NCBI GenBank assembly: GCA_033762075.1
Contig: JANRLY010000035.1
Coordinates: 1 to 64,000, forward strand
Origin: VFKI01 sp033762075
GTDB lineage: Bacteria; Pseudomonadota; Gammaproteobacteria; DSM-16500
Direction of reading: 5' to 3'
Length of the DNA stretch: 64,000 nt
Positions 1-9,078 of the stretch are shown in pieces. Under the pieces are notes generated by a model. That model did no database searches. It saw nothing but the letters and a program-made list of their open reading frames with translations, and was not told the DNA's origin. Numbering within the stretch: the first letter of the stretch is position 1; every line of letters begins with the position of its first letter. Both the position numbers and the translations under genes were made by a program.

Positions 1-536
1 GCGTGTTTTGAAATAGCACGACCCATTTCTGCAACAGGATAGGTGTCAATAGAGTCTACCCACACAATAGCGTGTGGATTACCCATCGACAAAGCAAAAA
101 CACGTATGGTTTTTTTTAATGGGATATCAAGCCAACCTGGCATCAGTTTAGGTGATCCCATGTCAACTTCAACTAATCCATCGTCGCGTAATTCAGCCTG
201 TACAATGCCAGCCTTGGTTTCAATGGTCATTTTTTTGTTGGAAACAAGCTGATTTTCATAAGCAAAACGTGCCACACAACGCATGCCATTACCGCATTGC
301 TCAGCGATGGAACCATCGGCATTAAAAATGTCACAAGCGATATCTGCTTTTTTTGAGCACGTCAAAATCAAGAGTTGATCAAACCCAATACCACGATGAC
401 GATCTGCCCACTTTGCAATAGGTAAATTATGTATAGAGAGATCGTGTTGAGTAGCATCAATGATGACAAAATCATTGCCAAGTCCATGCATTTTCGAAAA
501 TGCAATTTCTGTTGTTTTTTGCAAGGTTATTGTCAT
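1..536 (-). CDS. dapF: Diaminopimelate epimerase, 3' end beyond window
   Basis: The first 178 or so residues are present; the C-terminus lies outside the window. The enzyme interconverts LL- and meso-diaminopimelate in lysine and peptidoglycan synthesis. Visible landmarks are the N-terminal strand KMHGLGNDFVIID, the RGIGFDQLLIL segment, and the first catalytic cysteine in EQCGNGMRCVARF; the second catalytic cysteine would lie past the edge. The start at 536 adds about 13 residues before the conserved MHGLGND; it is preferred because ATG 534-536 overlaps the lptM stop in an ATGA, the pattern of coupled translation used across this operon. The order pgi-lptM-dapF on one strand resembles the lptM-dapF pairing of enterics. 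Confidence 0.95.
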   Translation of the reverse strand, partial: MTITLQKTTEIAFSKMHGLGNDFVIIDATQHDLSIHNLPIAKWADRHRGIGFDQLLILTCSKKADIACDIFNADGSIAEQCGNGMRCVARFAYENQLVSNKKMTIETKAGIVQAELRDDGLVEVDMGSPKLMPGWLDIPLKKTIRVFALSMGNPHAIVWVDSIDTYPVAEMGRAISKH

Positions 537-655
537 TTTGTTTGATCCGTTGTTTGATGAGGCGTCATATCTGGCGGCAAATATAACGGGCCAGATTGGC
601 CGCAAGCTGTCAGTAAAATAGTGCTCATCATCAGACTAAGAAAAAAATATTTCAT
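533..655 (-). CDS. lptM: LptM-like small outer-membrane lipoprotein
   Basis: A 40-residue reading frame between pgi and dapF, too short for most ORF callers. It has a charged start, a hydrophobic run (FFLSLMMSTILL) and a lipobox LTAC, followed by GQSGPLYLPP, the hallmark of the LptM/YifL family just after the lipidated cysteine. In enterics LptM assists maturation of the LPS translocon LptD/LptE. Both ends overlap the neighbours by four bases (pgi TGA with its ATG; its own TGA with the dapF ATG), which supports translation. It is shorter than enteric LptM (about 67 residues). The role here is inferred from the family and from its place beside dapF. Confidence 0.85.
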   Translation of the reverse strand: MKYFFLSLMMSTILLTACGQSGPLYLPPDMTPHQTTDQTK

Positions 656-2211
656 TCATGGCCTCGATAATAATCCAACAATCCTAGTGTAGAAGCATCT
701 AATTGTACATTTTTATCAGGATGATGCATCGCTTCCAGCACTTTCGGTAATATTTGCTTGCCTAATTCAACGCCCCATTGATCAAATGAATTAATATCCC
801 AAATGATTCCTTGTACGAAAATTTTATGTTCATACAATGCAATGAGTTGTCCAAGTGAATACGGTGTGAGCTCCGCTAAAAAAATCACATTCGACGATTT
901 ATTTCCGATTAAAATTTTATGCGCATCAATATTATTTGCTGTCGTCCCTTGCATGAAGGCTTTCGCCTGACTCAATGCGCTGGCAATTAACACATCTTGA
1001 TGAGTTTTATCTTGATTTTTTGCCACTAAAATAAAATCAGCTGAAATCATCTGCTGACCTTGATGCAATAATTGAAAAAAAGAATGCTGACTATCGCAGC
1101 CTTGTTCGCCAATGATAATGGGTCCTGTTGCGTAATCAACAGACTCACCAGAGCGAGTTACACTTTTTCCGTTGCTTTCCATATCCAATTGTTGGATATA
1201 ATCGCGAAAATATTTTAACTGAAATGAATACGGCAAAATCGCATGCGCATGTGTGCCAAAAAAATTAATTTGCCAAACTCCTAACAATGCCATAATCACT
1301 GGAATATTTTCTGAGAAAGGTTTTGTTTGAAAATGTTGGTCAACTGAAAATGCTCCTTTCAAAAAATCATTAAAGTGTTCCATGCCAATCATCAATGCAA
1401 TCGGTAATCCAATCGCTGACCACACAGAGTAACGCCCACCCACCCATTCCCAAAAAGGAAAAATGTTTTCAGAAGCAACACCAAATTGTTTTGCGCGTTC
1501 ATGGTTAGCTGTCACTGCAATCATATGTTGTGTGAGCTGATCTGTTTTTAATTTTTTTGTGAGCCAGGATTTAAGCGTGCTCGCATTTAATAGGGTTTCT
1601 GTTGTTGTAAATGTTTTTGAAGAAACAATCACAAGTGTACGCTCAGGGTCTATTTTTTGGAAAAGAGATTCGAGCTCAGATTTGTCGATGTCAGAAATAA
1701 AATAATAATTGAGTTCGTGGGTTGCATATGCTGATAATGCGTGCGTCGCCATCCGCGGGCCAAGATCAGAACCACCAATGCCAATATTAACAATATCGCG
1801 AATTGCTTTTCCTGTAACGCCTAACCATTTTTGTTGACGTACTTTTTCAACAAAGTTTTTCATTTTTTCTTTTGTTGCTTGCACTTCAGGCAAAATATTT
1901 TCTTTCTGCGTTTGACGCAAAGCCGTGTGCAAAACAGCACGATTTTCAGTATTATTTAATTTTTCGCCTGCAAATAATTGTTTGATTTTTTCTGTGAGCT
2001 CTCTATCTTCTGCAAGTTGAAATAATAATTTCATTGTTTCTTGTGTCACTAGATTCTTTGAGAAATCAAACAAAAGATCATCTAGTTGAAGTGAAAAATC
2101 TTTAAAACGTTCTGAGTCTTTCTGAAATAAATCTTGAATGTGTTCTTCTTTTATTTGTTGATAATGTTTTTCTAATGCTTTCCATGTCGTGAGTTGAGTC
2201 AGTTTTGTCAT
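652..2211 (-). CDS. pgi: Glucose-6-phosphate isomerase
   Basis: 519 residues, somewhat shorter than the enteric enzyme (about 549). It interconverts glucose-6-phosphate and fructose-6-phosphate in the cytosol. Family signatures are visible: NIGIGGSDLGP and SKTFTTTET (sugar-phosphate binding), GGRYSVWSAIGLP (PGI signature 1), the catalytic glutamate in DMESNGKS, the ring-opening histidine in DSQHSFFQLLHQG, and the C-terminal block FDQWGVELGKQ with its lysine. The start ATG is followed by an ordinary N-terminus. The stop overlaps the lptM start. Upstream lies a repeat-rich spacer that separates it from the peptidase gene. Confidence 0.97.
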   Translation of the reverse strand: MTKLTQLTTWKALEKHYQQIKEEHIQDLFQKDSERFKDFSLQLDDLLFDFSKNLVTQETMKLLFQLAEDRELTEKIKQLFAGEKLNNTENRAVLHTALRQTQKENILPEVQATKEKMKNFVEKVRQQKWLGVTGKAIRDIVNIGIGGSDLGPRMATHALSAYATHELNYYFISDIDKSELESLFQKIDPERTLVIVSSKTFTTTETLLNASTLKSWLTKKLKTDQLTQHMIAVTANHERAKQFGVASENIFPFWEWVGGRYSVWSAIGLPIALMIGMEHFNDFLKGAFSVDQHFQTKPFSENIPVIMALLGVWQINFFGTHAHAILPYSFQLKYFRDYIQQLDMESNGKSVTRSGESVDYATGPIIIGEQGCDSQHSFFQLLHQGQQMISADFILVAKNQDKTHQDVLIASALSQAKAFMQGTTANNIDAHKILIGNKSSNVIFLAELTPYSLGQLIALYEHKIFVQGIIWDINSFDQWGVELGKQILPKVLEAMHHPDKNVQLDASTLGLLDYYRGHE

Positions 2212-2235
2212 GATTGTTTCCGAAATTAGTTTTTT

Positions 2236-2552
2236 AAAATCCCCCTCAATCCCCCTTTTTCAAAGGGGGAAGATTTCTGTACTCTCTCATTTCCAAAGGG
2301 GGAAGCATTTCGTGCTCTCCCTTTTCCAGGGGAAAGATTTCTGCGTTTCCACTTTCTCCCTTTGAAAAAGGAAGGTAAGAGGGATTTTTATAAAATTGTT
2401 TTTTTATAAATCCCTCTCAATCCCCCTTTTTCAAAGAGGAAAGCATTTTGTGCTCTCCCTCTTTCTGCAAGAAACTTTTTGCGTCTCCCTTTTGCACAGG
2501 AAAGGCTTTCTTAGTTTCCCCCTTTGAAAAAGGGGGACTAAGGGGGATTTTT
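2236..2552. repeat. Two back-to-back CCCCCTTTTTCAAAGGGGG-family arrays
   Basis: This spacer between the C11 peptidase stop and pgi is almost entirely repeat. Two arrays (about 2236-2386 and 2411-2552) each start with a C-rich end (ATCCCCCTCAATCCCCC) and finish with its inverted counterpart (GGGGGACTAAGGGGGAT or a decayed form). Inside are short units of alternating pyrimidine and purine tracts with the filler TTTCTGT/CATTTTGTGCTC. The two arrays are joined by an AT-rich linker (ATAAAATTG then TTTTTATAAA). The same arrangement recurs near 8.9, 25.3, 48.4 and 59.2 kb. Confidence 0.85.
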
Positions 2553-2557
2553 TCCAT

Positions 2558-3784
2558 CTACCTAAACGCCGCACCCTGTAACAAATACTGTAACGTTTTA
2601 TTCCATTGCGTTACATTATTAAATACTAAATTTTGATATCGTTTCTCATTGTATTTATAAGTTGATTCATCCGTAGGTAACCAAATTGAAATCCCGTGCG
2701 CATTTACCAAACCGTCTGTCGTTGCATTTGCAATGATAAGATCATTAATGGCGGTATTCACTGCTTCTAAATGATCACTTGGAATAGCTTTAAGATTTGG
2801 ATCTGCAAAATGTGTGGTTAAATCTCTCAGATCAACATAATCGCCTGTTTTGAAATGTTGTGATTGACCGACGGCATACATCACCAACTGACGATCATAA
2901 GTACTCAATGTACGAAGATCTGCGCCTAATGCTGTAACAGCATCATTCAACGCAGTTAGTTTACTCATGTCGTACGCCGCCATGGTCACATCTTCTCCAG
3001 GATTATTTTTGTAATAATCTGCATAAGCATTCACTAAAATTTTTGCGACATCGCTGGGAGTCGCTTCTGGAAGCGCTTGCCATTTCGTGAGTAATGTATC
3101 ATATGGCCAACCATCACCCGGTTCTACTTCTTCTGAGCCTACAAAATAATTCACGGCACCTGACATTTCATTTGCAACTTCAGCCATCCCCATCAAGCAA
3201 GCATCACTGCCATAAATGTCAACTGGATGTCCAATCACATTGGCGGCAAATTGCAACGCTTGTCCCAGTTGCTCTGTTGTAATCGCATGCCCAGATAATT
3301 CATCAAAACTAATATCGTTTGCACGCATATTAATATTTGAAATATGTGAAACAAGATTTCTGTTTGTCTTTACATCATGCCAGCCACTACCATGATTCCA
3401 AACATCAATGAAATAATGTTTTGCAGGATAGTTTTTAACGCCCCATTCAATAAAAGCTTTTAGATTGTCAACATTTCCCATGTCGACTAAACCCATGTCA
3501 TCCAGTGTTTTGAGTGAACCTTTATTGACATAGACACGTTTTGTTTCACGCGTGCCTTCACTTGCCCACTGCACAACCACATTCATTTTTTCGTTAGAAC
3601 CCACTTTTTGCATGTCTTTAAGATTTTTCATGCCATATTTATCAAGATTATTATTTCCGTTTAAAAAAATTAAGAAAGTCCATTCCTTCATTTTTGTAGA
3701 ATCTGTAGCGTGAGCAATCGAAGAAACCATCGCAAAAAAAACACCTATCATTACTGCAAAAACTTTATATCTATTATTTCGCAT
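2558..3784 (-). CDS. Secreted clostripain-family (C11) cysteine peptidase
   Basis: 408 residues from the chosen start. An ATG 12 bases upstream is possible, but a GGAG lies six or seven bases before the ATG at 3784, which decides the start. The N-terminus is a signal peptide (charged RNNRYK, hydrophobic core, cleavage near IAHA). The mature part shows the C11 pattern: an N-terminal WTFLIFLNGNNNLD strand, the catalytic histidine in DVWNHGSGW and the catalytic cysteine in GSDACLMGMAEV, with the following FVGSEEVEPGDGWPY segment typical of the family. Clostripain-type enzymes cleave after basic residues. Export is predicted, and the substrate is unknown. It is a stand-alone gene between repeat arrays, so no partner can be read from context. 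Confidence 0.85.
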   Translation of the reverse strand: MRNNRYKVFAVMIGVFFAMVSSIAHATDSTKMKEWTFLIFLNGNNNLDKYGMKNLKDMQKVGSNEKMNVVVQWASEGTRETKRVYVNKGSLKTLDDMGLVDMGNVDNLKAFIEWGVKNYPAKHYFIDVWNHGSGWHDVKTNRNLVSHISNINMRANDISFDELSGHAITTEQLGQALQFAANVIGHPVDIYGSDACLMGMAEVANEMSGAVNYFVGSEEVEPGDGWPYDTLLTKWQALPEATPSDVAKILVNAYADYYKNNPGEDVTMAAYDMSKLTALNDAVTALGADLRTLSTYDRQLVMYAVGQSQHFKTGDYVDLRDLTTHFADPNLKAIPSDHLEAVNTAINDLIIANATTDGLVNAHGISIWLPTDESTYKYNEKRYQNLVFNNVTQWNKTLQYLLQGAAFR

Positions 3785-3933
3785 TTTTATCTCCATTAAA
3801 GAGCCACTCTAGTTATGATTGTGTCTGGCCATGTTTTTTTAAAAAAAGGCCAGCCCTCGAATATATCCTGGAGTCGTTTAAAAAAGATAGGGGGTTTTCG
3901 GAAAAAAAAATCTAATCATCAACCAACACAACA

Positions 3934-4016
3934 CTAACTCTAGTTACGTTCAAGGCAAGTTAAGCGCAGAGAGGCGGAGCCGAGCAAGCCATTGCCTAGA
4001 ACGTAACTAGAGTTAG
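3934..4016. repeat. Long inverted repeat at the end of the gyrB operon
   Basis: Two 25-base arms (3934-3958 and 3992-4016) pair with a single mismatch; the outer 18 bases starting CTAACTCTAGTTACG are perfect. The 33-base loop is purine-rich. It lies nine bases downstream of the gyrB stop and could act as a rho-independent-like terminator, although no clear U tract follows on either strand. A small non-autonomous mobile element is the alternative. The rest of the 3785-4025 spacer shows nothing else. Confidence 0.7.
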
Positions 4017-4025
4017 CGCAATAAT

Positions 4026-6449
4026 CTACACATCCAAGTTCACAACTTCTAATGCATGTGTTTCGATGAAATCACGACGAGGTTCGACTTGATCTCCCAT
4101 GAGCGTCGTAAACATTTTATCGGCAGAAACTGCGTCTTGAATTGTGACTTGCAACATACTGCGCGTTTCAGGATTCATCGTTGTATCCCAGAGTTGATCT
4201 GGGTTCATTTCACCTAACCCTTTGTAACGCTGAATCACTTGTCCACGTTTAGCCTCCGCAAATAACCATTCGACTGCTTGGGAAAACTTTTGAACGCCTT
4301 GTTGCTTTTCACCACGCAGAATCGTAGCTCCATCATGTAATAGTGTGGCTATTTTTTGGCCTAATTTAACGATTCTGGCGTATTCATTAGATGCGAATAG
4401 CTCTGAATTAAGCAAATACTTTGATTCTGTTCCATTATGGAGCGCGATAACTTCTGGAGTCCATGAAGTCCCATTCGCATCTTTGACAACGCTCACGGTG
4501 TAACGAATTGCTACATGTGGATCTATGCTAGCTTGTAATAGTGTATTTAATTGTGCAGCACATTTTTCAACGCTATCACGATCAGATAAAGCTTCAACAC
4601 TTAAGGCATCAGCATATAAAAAGGCTTCTAAAACCGTACGCGGATAACGTCTTTCAAATCGATGAATATCTGATAACACCGATAAATATTCTGTTATCAA
4701 CTTTTCGAGTGCTAAGCCAGTAATGGGCGGACTATCACCGCCTGGATGTAAGCTTGCACCATCTAATGCTGTTTGCAACAATGCCGCTTCAAGCGCCCTA
4801 TCATCACGCAAATAATCTTCTTGTTTGCCTTTTTTTAATTTATACAAAGGCGGTTGTGCGATATAGACATGACCACGTTCAATGAGCTCAGGCATTTGAC
4901 GAAAAAAGAAAGTTAATAACAATGTACGAATATGCGAACCATCCACGTCAGCGTCAGTCATGATAACAATACTGTGGTAACGCAATTTATCCGGATTGTA
5001 ATCTTCACGCCCAATTCCGCAGCCTAATGCAGTAATTAATGCAGCAACTTCTACAGAAGAAAGCATTTTATCGAAGCGTGCTTTTTCAACATTTAAAATC
5101 TTACCTTTGAGCGGTAAAACTGCTTGGCTGCGACGATCACGCGCTTGTTTTGCAGATCCACCTGCTGATTCACCCTCAACAATAAATACTTCTGAACGCG
5201 CAGGATCTTCTTCTTGGCAATCTGCTAACTTACCTGGCAATCCCGCCATATCTAAAGCGCCTTTGCGTCGCGTCATTTCACGTGCTTTACGGGCTGCTTC
5301 GCGCGCACGCGCTGCATCTAAGACTTTAGAAACAATGGCTTTCGCATCTTGTGGAAATTCTAAGAGAAATTCTTGTAATTTTTCTGCCATTGCAGATTCA
5401 ACAGCTGCTTTCACTTCAGATGAAACTAACTTTTCTTTTGTTTGAGAGGAAAACTTAGGATCTGGAACGCGAACAGATAACACAGCAGTTAAACCTTCAC
5501 GAAAATCATCGCCTGTTGTAGAAACTTTATCGCGTTTTAAAAATCCTTCTTGTTCAATATAATTATTCAACACACGTGTTAAAGCACTGCGAAAACCAGC
5601 CAAGTGTGTGCCGCCATCTTTTTGTGGAATATTGTTGGTGAAACAAAAAATATTTTCGTTGAATGTATCATTCCATTGCATCGCAACTTCGACCATCATA
5701 CGATCTTTTTCAACGGAAAAGTGAAAAACCTTTGAATGGACAGGAGTTTTATTGCGATTTAAGTCTTCCACGAAAGCACGAATACCGCCATGGTATTCGA
5801 ACAAGTCTTTTCGACCCGTACGCTCATCCAGTAAATGAATTTGAATGCCAGAATTTAAAAATGATAGTTCTCTCAAACGCTTAGCAAGAATATCATATGA
5901 AAAAACAATGTTAGTGAAGGTTTCACTGCTCGGTTTGAAACGAACTTCAGTACCGCGCTCGGTTGTTTCACCAATGACGGCTAACGGCGCATCCGGTTCA
6001 CCATGATGATAAAATTGTTGATGCACTTTTCCATCTAAACGTATAGTTAAACGTAACTCTTCTGAAAGCGCATTAACAACAGAAACGCCAACACCATGCA
6101 AACCACCGGAAATTTTATAAGAATCATTATCGAATTTACCGCCAGAATGCAGCACAGTCATAATCACTTCAGCTGCTGAACGACCTTCTTCGGAATGGAT
6201 ATCAGTTGGAATACCGCGGCCATTATCTTTGACTGTCACTGAGTCATCTGCATGAATCGTAACATAAATTTGGTTACAAAAGCCCGCCAAAGCTTCGTCA
6301 ATAGAGTTATCAACGAGCTCAAAAACCATATGATGCAACCCTGTTCCGTCATCGGTATCCCCAATATACATACCTGGGCGCTTACGGACAGCATCTAAGC
6401 CTTTTAACACCTTAATACTAGATGAATCATAACTAGCAGCGTTTGTCAC
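4026..6449 (-). CDS. gyrB: DNA gyrase subunit B
   Basis: 807 residues, matching the usual length of about 804. GyrB is the ATPase half of gyrase and works with GyrA to introduce negative supercoils. Visible are the GHKL ATPase domain (ELVDNSIDEAL, DNGRGIP, GGLHGVGVSVVNALS), the transducer domain, the TOPRIM acidic motifs EGESAGGSAKQARDR and DADVDGSHIR, and the proteobacterial C-terminal insert before QRYKGLGEMNP. The start is the GTG at 6447-6449, preceded by AGAGGTAGG; a TTG five codons upstream keeps the frame open but lies inside that ribosome binding site. It closes the dnaA-dnaN-recF-gyrB cluster. Confidence 0.98.
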   Translation of the reverse strand: MTNAASYDSSSIKVLKGLDAVRKRPGMYIGDTDDGTGLHHMVFELVDNSIDEALAGFCNQIYVTIHADDSVTVKDNGRGIPTDIHSEEGRSAAEVIMTVLHSGGKFDNDSYKISGGLHGVGVSVVNALSEELRLTIRLDGKVHQQFYHHGEPDAPLAVIGETTERGTEVRFKPSSETFTNIVFSYDILAKRLRELSFLNSGIQIHLLDERTGRKDLFEYHGGIRAFVEDLNRNKTPVHSKVFHFSVEKDRMMVEVAMQWNDTFNENIFCFTNNIPQKDGGTHLAGFRSALTRVLNNYIEQEGFLKRDKVSTTGDDFREGLTAVLSVRVPDPKFSSQTKEKLVSSEVKAAVESAMAEKLQEFLLEFPQDAKAIVSKVLDAARAREAARKAREMTRRKGALDMAGLPGKLADCQEEDPARSEVFIVEGESAGGSAKQARDRRSQAVLPLKGKILNVEKARFDKMLSSVEVAALITALGCGIGREDYNPDKLRYHSIVIMTDADVDGSHIRTLLLTFFFRQMPELIERGHVYIAQPPLYKLKKGKQEDYLRDDRALEAALLQTALDGASLHPGGDSPPITGLALEKLITEYLSVLSDIHRFERRYPRTVLEAFLYADALSVEALSDRDSVEKCAAQLNTLLQASIDPHVAIRYTVSVVKDANGTSWTPEVIALHNGTESKYLLNSELFASNEYARIVKLGQKIATLLHDGATILRGEKQQGVQKFSQAVEWLFAEAKRGQVIQRYKGLGEMNPDQLWDTTMNPETRSMLQVTIQDAVSADKMFTTLMGDQVEPRRDFIETHALEVVNLDV

Positions 6450-6488
6450 TGGCCTACCTCTCAATTATCTAATTGCTTCACCCCAACC

Positions 6489-6568
6489 CGTCGTCCTGCG
6501 GCTTGTGCGGGATCCAGTGACAATATCAATGATGCTTCTGGATCCTTCGGACAAGCCGCGAGACGACG
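6489..6568. repeat. Palindromic intergenic repeat between recF and gyrB
   Basis: Imperfect inverted repeat: the left arm CGTCGTCCTGCGGCTTGTGC through GGGATCCAG pairs with a right arm running from CTGGATCC to GAGACGACG, around a short AT-rich loop. It fills most of the 129-base spacer between recF and the gyrB start. It resembles REP-like elements common in proteobacterial spacers. A transcript crossing it would fold strongly. Confidence 0.7.
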
Positions 6569-6578
6569 AGCAAAGGAA

Positions 6579-7673
6579 TTAAATCGGGCGTTCTTCAACT
6601 ATACTTCCATGTTCCACGTGAAACATTTTCAATGATCCCCCCTGATTAAACTGGGCAACGGCACTTGCATCGATGGCTGTGAGAAAAAATTGTGATTGTT
6701 GTTCTAAAAATAAGGCCATTAATCGGGCCTGGCTCACTTGATCTAGCTCAGCTGTCAGGTCATCCACCAAATACACTGGATTGACTTCTAAACACTGTTT
6801 AATCAACATTCCCTGGGCGAGAAGCATAGCACAAACAAAGAGTTTTTGCTGGCCTCTTGAGAGGATATCTTTAACAGGTATATGGTTCATTTTAATATTG
6901 AAATCGGCACGATGGGGGCCGGTTTGGGATGAACCTGCGGCCATGTCATTTGCCAACGAAACTTCGACTGCTTCTGCAAATGAAAGATCCTTTTGCCAGC
7001 CTGGAAAGTAACTCATTTCTAATGCTGGCAAATGCAGTAACCGGTTAGCCACAAAAGACAAATGCGGCAGTAATTGCTCGACAAATTGCTGGCGTGTTTG
7101 GTGTAATTGATTACCGTATTTAACCAATTCAGCCGTCCAGCTTGGCAATTCCTTGCTAAAAATTCGCTTTCTAAGCAATAAGTTACGCTGCCTTAAGGCT
7201 CGCGCATATTGTTTCCAATGCTGAACGTATTCTGCTGACAGATAAAAAGCACCCCAATCCAAGTATTTGCGTCGAAAAATCGGGCCAGCTTCCAGCAACT
7301 GATGCGAGCCCGAATGAATCAACAGAGTAGGGGCTAAACGCGCTAGAGACGCAAATGAAGCTCTATCTTCTCCAGCAACGCGAAGTTTCGTGTGGCCATT
7401 CCGACTACGCTCGAGTCCTATAGGAATAACTGACTGATCTAATGGGTGAATTTTACCGAATACGCTTAAGTGCTCAGCATGATGTTGAATTAAATGGTTG
7501 GCATTGGCACTCCGAAAAGAGCGCCCATAAATACAATAATGAATTGCTTCGATTAAGCTGGTTTTGCCGCTGCCATTTCGTCCGTAAAAAAAATTAATGC
7601 CGTGCGGCAATAATTTCAACTTCACTGAGGAGAGATTACGAAAACCCGTTAAATCCAGACGTTTGAATGCCAT
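6579..7673 (-). CDS. recF: DNA replication/repair protein RecF
   Basis: 364 residues, typical length for RecF (about 357). RecF is an SMC-like ATPase that loads RecA at gapped DNA together with RecO and RecR. Walker A is GRNGSGKTSLIEAIHY near residue 33, the ABC-type signature is the LSRGQQKL segment, and Walker B is VYLVDDLTAELD. The start ATG lies 12 bases after the dnaN stop with no obvious Shine-Dalgarno, suggesting translational coupling. Its last codons contain a parS-like sequence (see separate entry). Confidence 0.97.
   Translation of the reverse strand: MAFKRLDLTGFRNLSSVKLKLLPHGINFFYGRNGSGKTSLIEAIHYCIYGRSFRSANANHLIQHHAEHLSVFGKIHPLDQSVIPIGLERSRNGHTKLRVAGEDRASFASLARLAPTLLIHSGSHQLLEAGPIFRRKYLDWGAFYLSAEYVQHWKQYARALRQRNLLLRKRIFSKELPSWTAELVKYGNQLHQTRQQFVEQLLPHLSFVANRLLHLPALEMSYFPGWQKDLSFAEAVEVSLANDMAAGSSQTGPHRADFNIKMNHIPVKDILSRGQQKLFVCAMLLAQGMLIKQCLEVNPVYLVDDLTAELDQVSQARLMALFLEQQSQFFLTAIDASAVAQFNQGGSLKMFHVEHGSIVEERPI
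6610..6625. other. parS: parS-like partition site in the recF 3' end
   Basis: The 16-base sequence TGTTCCACGTGAAACA differs from the widely conserved chromosomal parS palindrome at only one position, one that is degenerate in the Bacillus consensus. It lies within recF codons (MFHVEH), close to the dnaA cluster, as parS sites usually are. Other CACGTG hexamers in the window (for example in ubiB and the large exoprotein) lack the flanking bases. It would be bound by ParB, which is not encoded in this window. Confidence 0.8.
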
Positions 7674-7685
7674 AGAATGTAATGG

Positions 7686-8804
7686 TCAAAAACGAACAGG
7701 CATCACAACGTATAAGCAGAGATATAAGCTACTCGTATCTTCTACCGGCTCAAACAATACCCCAGACGTTAACTCATTGAATGAACAGCGAATTTTTTCC
7801 GTGCCTACGGCTGAAAGCACGTCAAGCAAATAAGCGACATTGAAGCCCAGCTCCATTTCACTACCTTGATACTCTAAATGGATGGTTTCTTCTGCTTCTT
7901 CTTGTTCAGGATTATTGGCAATGATACGCAAAGCGTCTTGATCTAATTGCAACCGCACGCCACGAAATTTTTCACTCGATAAGATAGCAGCGCGCACCAA
8001 CGCTTGCCGGAAAGTTTCTCGGTCCGCTAACGCGGTTTTTTGCACTTGGCGTGGAATTAAACGCTCGTAATCTGGATATTGCGCGGAAACCAAGCGCGAG
8101 GTAAAAGTAAAATCATGCGCTTGAACGCGAAAATGATTTTCGCCAATTGAAATTGTAATATCTTCCTCACTATTTGCATCTAATAAACGAATTAATTCAA
8201 CCACACTTTTGCGCGGCAAAATGACTTTCATCGAAACAACATCATCAGGCAATCCTTGAAATTGACTAAATGCCAATCGATGGCCATCTGTTGCAACACA
8301 TTTTAAAGTCGAAGATTGAATATCAAATAACGCACCATTCAAATAGTGACGCACATCTTGTTGGCCCATTGCAAAATGAATATTTGTTAATAATTTTTTT
8401 AATCGTGCTTGGCTCATGCGAAAAACTGTTTTGAAAGAAACATTTTCAACTACAGGAAAATCTTCGATGGGAAGTGTCGCCAATAAAAAACGACTACGCC
8501 CCGAACGTAACACAACATGCGGACCTTCGTGTTCGATGTGTAATACTGCGTCTTCTGGTAATGCACGGCAAATATCTAATAATTTGCGCGCAGACACCGT
8601 AATTGAGCCTGGAACAGCCACTTCATCAACTTCAGCATTACCAATCAATTCAAGCTCTGTATCGGTTGCTGTTAATGATAATCCTTGTTCGTTTGCAACT
8701 AATAAAACATTTGCAAGAATAGGCATTGTTTGTTTGCGCTCAACAACACCACTGATTGTTTGTAATGGTTTCAGTAACGCTGATCTTTTTAGTGTGACTT
8801 TCAT
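7686..8804 (-). CDS. dnaN: DNA polymerase III beta sliding clamp
   Basis: 372 residues, close to the usual 366. The protein forms the dimeric ring that tethers polymerase III to DNA. The N-terminus MKVTLKRSALLKPLQTISGVVERKQT and the C-terminus ending VVMPVRF are both characteristic, and the three-fold clamp domain layout fits the length. The start at 8804 is chosen over an ATG five codons upstream because GGTGAGG lies five bases before it. It is separated from dnaA by a repeat array and followed closely by recF. Confidence 0.98.
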   Translation of the reverse strand: MKVTLKRSALLKPLQTISGVVERKQTMPILANVLLVANEQGLSLTATDTELELIGNAEVDEVAVPGSITVSARKLLDICRALPEDAVLHIEHEGPHVVLRSGRSRFLLATLPIEDFPVVENVSFKTVFRMSQARLKKLLTNIHFAMGQQDVRHYLNGALFDIQSSTLKCVATDGHRLAFSQFQGLPDDVVSMKVILPRKSVVELIRLLDANSEEDITISIGENHFRVQAHDFTFTSRLVSAQYPDYERLIPRQVQKTALADRETFRQALVRAAILSSEKFRGVRLQLDQDALRIIANNPEQEEAEETIHLEYQGSEMELGFNVAYLLDVLSAVGTEKIRCSFNELTSGVLFEPVEDTSSLYLCLYVVMPVRF

Positions 8805-8845
8805 GTTAACCTCACCCATAAATTTTTGGATTATTCATTTCCGCA

Positions 8846-9068
8846 AGCATTTTTCCCTTCAAAAAAGGAGGTGGGCGGGATTTTATAAAATTGCTTATTT
8901 ATAAATCCCCCTCAATCCCCCTTTTTCAAAGGGGGAAACATTCTGTGCTCTCCCATTTTCAAAGGGGGAAGCATTCTGTGCTCTCCCATTTTCAAAGGGG
9001 GAAGCATTCTGTGCTCTCCCATTTTTAAAGGGGGAAGCATTCTATGCTCGCCCTTTTTTAAAGGAGGA
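8846..9068. repeat. C/G-rich tandem repeat array between dnaA and dnaN
   Basis: A decayed G-rich end (GGAGGTGGGCGGGAT) is followed by the AT linker TAAAATTGCTTATTTATAAA and then by an array opening ATCCCCCTCAATCCCCC. At least three near-identical 33-base units follow (GGGGGAAGCATTCTGTGCTC plus CCCATTTTCAAA). It occupies nearly the whole 274-base spacer, so the dnaA-dnaN transcript must read through it. Unit length equals that of the array in mnmG. Confidence 0.85.
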
Positions 9069-9078
9069 GAAACTTTCG

